A stretch of 9,366 nt of DNA from Clostridia bacterium (GTDB taxonomy: Bacteria > Bacillota > Clostridia > Christensenellales > Borkfalkiaceae). Positions 6,519 to 9,366 of this stretch are shown piece after piece. Position 1 is the first letter of the stretch, and the number at the start of each line of letters is the position of its first letter. Below the pieces are notes generated by a model. It saw nothing but the letters and a program-made list of their open reading frames with translations, was not told where the DNA came from and searched no databases. Position numbers and translations under genes: made by a program. Location: assembly GCA_029071285.1 (NCBI GenBank), contig JAIEAS010000023.1, positions 1 to 9,366 on the forward strand, written 5' to 3'.

Positions 6519-7157
6519 TTATTTAGTGCCGAAAAGTCTGTCACCCGCGTCGCCGAGACCGGGGAGAATATAACCGTTTTCGTTGAGCTGTCTGTCAAGG
6601 GTGGAAACGTACACGGGCACGTCGGGGTGATTTTCCGCAACCGTTTCGATTCCCTTGGGCGCGGCGATGATCGCCATAAATTTAATCTTTTTGCAGCCCC
6701 TCTTCTTCAGCGCGTCAAGTGCGTCCGAAGCAGAACCGCCCGTTGCAAGCATAGGGTCGATTAAAAACACAGTCTTGTTTTCGATTCCCTCGGGGAGCTT
6801 GCAGTAGTATTCCTGAGGCTGCAGAGTTTCCTCGTCGCGGTACATTCCTATGTGCCCGACCTTAGCCGTGGGGAATACCTTGTGAACGCCGTTCACCATA
6901 CCGAGCCCCGCGCGCAGAATGGGCACGATTGCAACCGAGTCCTCCGCCACTCTGTACTGCGTGGTCTTTTCAAGCGGGGTTTCCACTTCCACTGGAACGA
7001 GCTCGACGTCGCGCATACTCTCGTAGGTCATAATGGTGGTAATTTCCTCGATAAGCTCGCGGAACTCCTTCATACCCGTGTTTTTGTCGCGCAGAATTGA
7101 AATTTTATGTTTGATTAAAGGGTGGTCGAAAATAAATACGTTTTTATACTTCTTCAT
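6519..7157 (-). CDS. upp: Uracil phosphoribosyltransferase
   Basis: A 212-residue cytoplasmic enzyme that makes UMP and diphosphate from uracil and PRPP, the main uracil salvage step; the usual family length is about 208-209. Motifs: LRAGLGM (81-87), the PRPP-binding loop IDPMLATGGSASDA (133-146) and the C-terminal uracil-binding GYILPGLGDAGDRLFGT (195-211). The frame is open 15 codons further upstream to 7202, but I choose the ATG at 7157 because GAGGAG lies 7 bases before it and the protein then begins at the family's normal position (MKKYKNVFIFDHPLIKHK). It overlaps the 3' end of uraA by 14 bases, so the two are co-transcribed and likely translationally coupled. Very secure identification. 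Confidence 0.97.
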   Translation of the reverse strand: MKKYKNVFIFDHPLIKHKISILRDKNTGMKEFRELIEEITTIMTYESMRDVELVPVEVETPLEKTTQYRVAEDSVAIVPILRAGLGMVNGVHKVFPTAKVGHIGMYRDEETLQPQEYYCKLPEGIENKTVFLIDPMLATGGSASDALDALKKRGCKKIKFMAIIAAPKGIETVAENHPDVPVYVSTLDRQLNENGYILPGLGDAGDRLFGTK

Positions 7158-8652
7158 TTTTATTCTCCTCTTTTGTTGTATCAGCCGCTTCTGTTTTTGC
7201 AACTTCTTCTATGGTAATCTGTTCGCCCTCGTCCTTCTTCTTGCGTTTAATATTTACAAGCAGGTTGACGAGAATGCCGAGAATGAGCGCGCACGCAACT
7301 TCCGTGACAGTAACCTTGCCGAACGTGAGCGTAAGTCCGCCTACGCCCGTAATCAATACTACCGATACTACGAACAGATTTCTGTTGTCGTTCAAATCTG
7401 TGCCCTGAATCATTTTAAGACCTGATACCGCGATAAAGCCGTACAGCGCAATGCACACGCCGCCCATTACGCACGAGGGTATGGTTGCAAGGAATGTGAT
7501 AAACGGAGCTATGAATGAGAATACTATCGCAAGTCCCGCGGTAACCAGAATGGTTATAACCGAGGCGTTGCCCGAAATCGCCACGCAGCCGACCGACTCG
7601 CCGTAGGTTGTGTTGGGGCAGCCGCCGAACAGCGCGCCCGCCATCGAACCGATACCGTCGCCCAGAAGGGTGCGGGTAAGTCCGGGGTCTTTCAAAAGGT
7701 CTGCTTCTATAATGGAAGAAATATTTTTATGGTCTGCAATGTGTTCCGCGAAAACGACGAACGCGACGGGAATATACGCAACCGCAATCGTTCCTATGTA
7801 AGAGCCGATTTTCGAAGCGTCGCCCATATCGCCGATTGCCGAGATAAACGCGAAGTCGGGATACCACTGCATTTGTTTGAAGAGTTCGAAGTTTACAACT
7901 TTAAGCGCGTCGCACTTAGCCGCATAGCCTATGCCCGTGAAGAACGCCGCAACCGCGTAGCCCGCTACTATACCCATAATGAAGGGTATCATCTTCATAA
8001 GCTTTTTGCCGTACACCGAGCAAACGATAGTTACCGCAAGGGTTACGAGTCCGCACACCAGCGCAACGTAGGGCGAGCAAACCATTCTTGAAAATTTCTG
8101 CAATTCCATAACAGGCAAGTCGTTTTCAAAAATTCTGTTGCCGAAGTCGTCAAGCTTGAAGCCCCAGTCGTAATAAATTTCGGTTACATTGCCCGTGGTT
8201 AAATCGCCTATCGCGTTGCCCGCAAGCGAAAGTCCTATAATAGCAACAACCGGTCCTATTACCACCGCGGGCATAATTTTGTCAATCCACTTAACGCCCG
8301 CAAATTTAACTACCACAGCAATTACAACGTAAACGAGTCCCGCCAGAACCGCGCCTATGATAAGCCCGAGATAGCCGAGCGCAAGAGTCGCCGCTCCCGC
8401 AAACGCAGCCGCCATCGAGCCTAAAAAGGCAAACGAGCTGCCCAAAAATACCGGGCTTTTAAACTTTGTAAACAGCAGGTAAACAATCGTACCTACGCCC
8501 GCGCCGAAAAGCGCCGCCGAGATAGACATTCCGTTTCCGACTATAATGGGAACCGCAATGGTTGCCGCAAGTATAGCGAGAAGCTGTTGAAGCGAGAACA
8601 GAATTAACTGTCCTATCTTGGGTCTGTCTTTTACACCGTAAATCATCTTCAT
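7144..8652 (-). CDS. uraA: Uracil/xanthine permease, NCS2 (UraA-like) family
   Basis: A 502-residue integral membrane nucleobase:proton symporter with about a dozen hydrophobic segments. The NCS2 signature is present: VVFAEHIADHKN (E303, H304, H308) and GGCPNTTYGESVG (343-355; E352), which align with the uracil- and proton-coupling region of E. coli UraA. A Cys (C345) stands where UraA has Pro in GGPPNTTYGE. Being next to upp makes uracil the likely substrate. A long acidic/lysine tail (about 471-502) follows the last helix and is probably cytoplasmic; its Glu495-Glu496 codons form the upp ribosome-binding site. The ATG at 8652 has AGGGA 8 bases upstream, a better spacing than a second ATG two codons on. 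It is the first gene of the operon. The leader is only about 40 bases and shows no PyrR-type attenuator. Confidence 0.93.
   Translation of the reverse strand: MKMIYGVKDRPKIGQLILFSLQQLLAILAATIAVPIIVGNGMSISAALFGAGVGTIVYLLFTKFKSPVFLGSSFAFLGSMAAAFAGAATLALGYLGLIIGAVLAGLVYVVIAVVVKFAGVKWIDKIMPAVVIGPVVAIIGLSLAGNAIGDLTTGNVTEIYYDWGFKLDDFGNRIFENDLPVMELQKFSRMVCSPYVALVCGLVTLAVTIVCSVYGKKLMKMIPFIMGIVAGYAVAAFFTGIGYAAKCDALKVVNFELFKQMQWYPDFAFISAIGDMGDASKIGSYIGTIAVAYIPVAFVVFAEHIADHKNISSIIEADLLKDPGLTRTLLGDGIGSMAGALFGGCPNTTYGESVGCVAISGNASVITILVTAGLAIVFSFIAPFITFLATIPSCVMGGVCIALYGFIAVSGLKMIQGTDLNDNRNLFVVSVVLITGVGGLTLTFGKVTVTEVACALILGILVNLLVNIKRKKKDEGEQITIEEVAKTEAADTTKEENKNEEV
7165..7170 (-). promoter_or_regulatory. 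Ribosome-binding site of upp inside uraA
   Basis: GAGGAG lies 7 bases before the upp ATG at 7157 and is simultaneously codons 495-496 (Glu-Glu) of uraA. It decides the upp start against the longer frame that begins at 7202. Confidence 0.88.
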
Positions 8653-8701
8653 CGTAAAATTCCCTCTTTTGTGATTTTAAGCGGCTTGCACCGCCTTTTT
8701 C

Positions 8702-8730
8702 ACTATACCATAATTCAATTTATTTTGCAA
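8702..8730 (-). promoter_or_regulatory. Promoter of the uraA-upp-dgt operon
   Basis: On the minus strand TTGCAA (8725-8730), a 17-base spacer and TATAGT (8702-8707), with TGG immediately before the -10 (extended -10). The start would be near 8695. The leader then opens with a small hairpin (8681-8694: GCGG pairing with CCGC across a 6-base loop) before the AGGGA ribosome-binding site at 8662-8666. Confidence 0.78.
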
Positions 8731-8753
8731 TAAAACGGCGGCAATTAGTTTGC

Positions 8754-8783
8754 TTCACTTTTTTCTTTACACATGAATATCAT
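8754..8783 (+). promoter_or_regulatory. Possible promoter giving a leaderless amidase mRNA
   Basis: TATCAT (8778-8783; five of six consensus bases) sits at -12 to -7 relative to the A of the amidase ATG at 8790, and TTCACT (8754-8759; four of six) is an acceptable -35 with an 18-base spacer. If this is the promoter, transcription starts at or next to the start codon. CATAAT (8781-8786) and TTTACA (8766-8771) are alternative boxes that pair less well. The assignment is tentative. Confidence 0.4.
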
Positions 8784-8789
8784 AATTTT

Positions 8790-9272
8790 ATGGAAATTAT
8801 AGACTATAACAGACAAGCCGCCGCGGAGTACGCAAAACGGTGGGCGTTCGGGCGCAACCCGAAGTATTACGACTTTCAAAGTATCGGCGGCGACTGCACC
8901 AACTTCGCCTCGCAGTGCATTTACGCGGGCGCGGGGGTTATGAACTTTACGCCAACCTTCGGCTGGTTCTACCGCTCGGTGAACGACAGAACTCCCTCGT
9001 GGACGGGGGTTGAATATCTGTATAACTTTTTGGTGAACAACGAGGGTTTGGGTCCCTTTGCCGAAGAAGTCCCGCCTGAAAAATTAGAGGTCGGCGATAT
9101 AGTTCAGCTCGGTCTTGCGACGGGCGATTTTTACCACTCGCCCGTGGTAGTCAGCAATACGAACGGACGGATACTCGTTGCCGCGCACACCTACGACGCG
9201 TACAACAAACCCCTCTATTCCTACTCGTTCGCTAAGGCTCGCGGAATACATATTCTGGGCGTCAGAAAGTAA
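8790..9272 (+). CDS. Amidase_6-type (putative amidase domain) cysteine hydrolase
   Basis: A 160-residue protein matching the Amidase_6 family (PF12671), papain/NlpC-like enzymes thought to cleave amide bonds in cell-wall peptides or similar substrates. Family marks: YNRQAAAEYAKRWAFGRNPKY (6-26), GGDCTNFASQCIYAG (33-47) with likely nucleophile C36, SWTGVEYLYNFL (70-81), and DFYHSPVVVS (113-122) with likely catalytic H116; H133 in AAHTYD is also conserved-looking. The whole protein is essentially this domain: there is no signal peptide, membrane segment or cell-wall-binding repeat, unlike the larger secreted Bacillus members. No in-frame ATG, GTG or TTG lies upstream within the intergenic region, and no Shine-Dalgarno sequence precedes the ATG. 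It is divergent from the uraA operon. The fold is likely; substrate and cellular location are unknown. Confidence 0.85.
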   Translation: MEIIDYNRQAAAEYAKRWAFGRNPKYYDFQSIGGDCTNFASQCIYAGAGVMNFTPTFGWFYRSVNDRTPSWTGVEYLYNFLVNNEGLGPFAEEVPPEKLEVGDIVQLGLATGDFYHSPVVVSNTNGRILVAAHTYDAYNKPLYSYSFAKARGIHILGVRK

Positions 9273-9337
9273 GCGTTCCGCTTAACCGCGTATCTTTATT
9301 GCGTTACCGTAATTACAACAAATCACAAATCAAACGT

Positions 9338-9366
9338 AAAAAAAAGTCGGGCGCGAACGCGCCCGA
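9338..9366 (-). terminator. Terminator of a leftward gene beyond the right edge
   Basis: A perfect inverted repeat TCGGGCGCG-AA-CGCGCCCGA (9347-9366; effective stem about 8 base pairs, 4-base loop) is followed on the minus strand by one base and then eight consecutive T (9338-9345 on the complement). This is a classic rho-independent terminator for transcripts entering from the right. It might also end the amidase transcript if T residues follow beyond the window. No better amidase terminator is seen in 9273-9337. Confidence 0.75.

Noticed and set aside
7158..7202. Longer N-terminus for upp (15 extra residues)
   Set aside because: GAGGAG is correctly placed for the ATG at 7157, the extension is Lys/Gln/Arg-rich sequence lying inside uraA, and family members begin at the shorter start.
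8653..8789. PyrR attenuator or purine/uracil riboswitch upstream of uraA
   Set aside because: The predicted leader is only about 40 bases, with one 4-base-pair hairpin; there is no PyrR-loop-like sequence and no terminator/antiterminator pair.

Overview
The window suggests a member of the Firmicutes (Bacillota), most likely an uncultured gut-type Clostridia lineage. This is inferred from mid-range GC, A/T-rich intergenic spacers with near-consensus sigma-A promoters, purine-rich Shine-Dalgarno sites, GC-rich hairpin terminators, a peptidase M60 (mucin-protease type) surface protein and an Amidase_6 protein. No rRNA or marker gene is present, so the lineage is tentative. No tRNA, CRISPR array, transposase or prophage gene was seen.

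Layout. Positions 1-454 hold no gene. The first 125 bases carry a leftward promoter (31-59) whose gene lies off the left edge. Just upstream of it are two NrdR-box-like sites (74-121), so the unseen gene may encode a ribonucleotide reductase or its regulator. I see nothing in 124-200. A MITE-like palindromic intergenic repeat fills about 201-384, followed by the terminator (401-427) of the next operon. The leftward operon 455-5164 encodes a 1431-residue membrane-anchored M60 metalloprotease and, 9 bases downstream, a small manganese-type cupin. It has a perfect-consensus promoter (TTGACA-17-TATAAT) and a strong ribosome-binding site.

Positions 5260-8730 form a second leftward operon for nucleobase and nucleotide metabolism: uraA (uracil/xanthine permease), upp (uracil phosphoribosyltransferase, overlapping uraA by 14 bases) and a dGTPase-family HD phosphohydrolase (2 bases after upp). 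It runs from an extended -10 promoter at 8702-8730 to a strong hairpin at 5260-5288. A divergent rightward gene (8790-9272) encodes a small Amidase_6 cysteine hydrolase without a signal peptide and possibly with a leaderless mRNA. The right edge (9338-9366) has the terminator of a leftward gene outside the window.

How they work together. UraA imports uracil, Upp converts it with PRPP to UMP, and the HD enzyme would hydrolyse dNTPs, so this operon links pyrimidine salvage to dNTP pool control. The possible NrdR sites at the left edge would fit the same theme, but belong to a separate transcript. The M60 protease would act outside the cell on host or dietary glycoproteins, held by one N-terminal membrane helix. 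Its roughly 160-residue lysine-rich tail, predicted to be cytoplasmic, is the oddest protein feature here. I see no convincing multi-gene novel system; the best leads are that tail, the NrdR-like sites, the protease-cupin pairing and the leaderless amidase.
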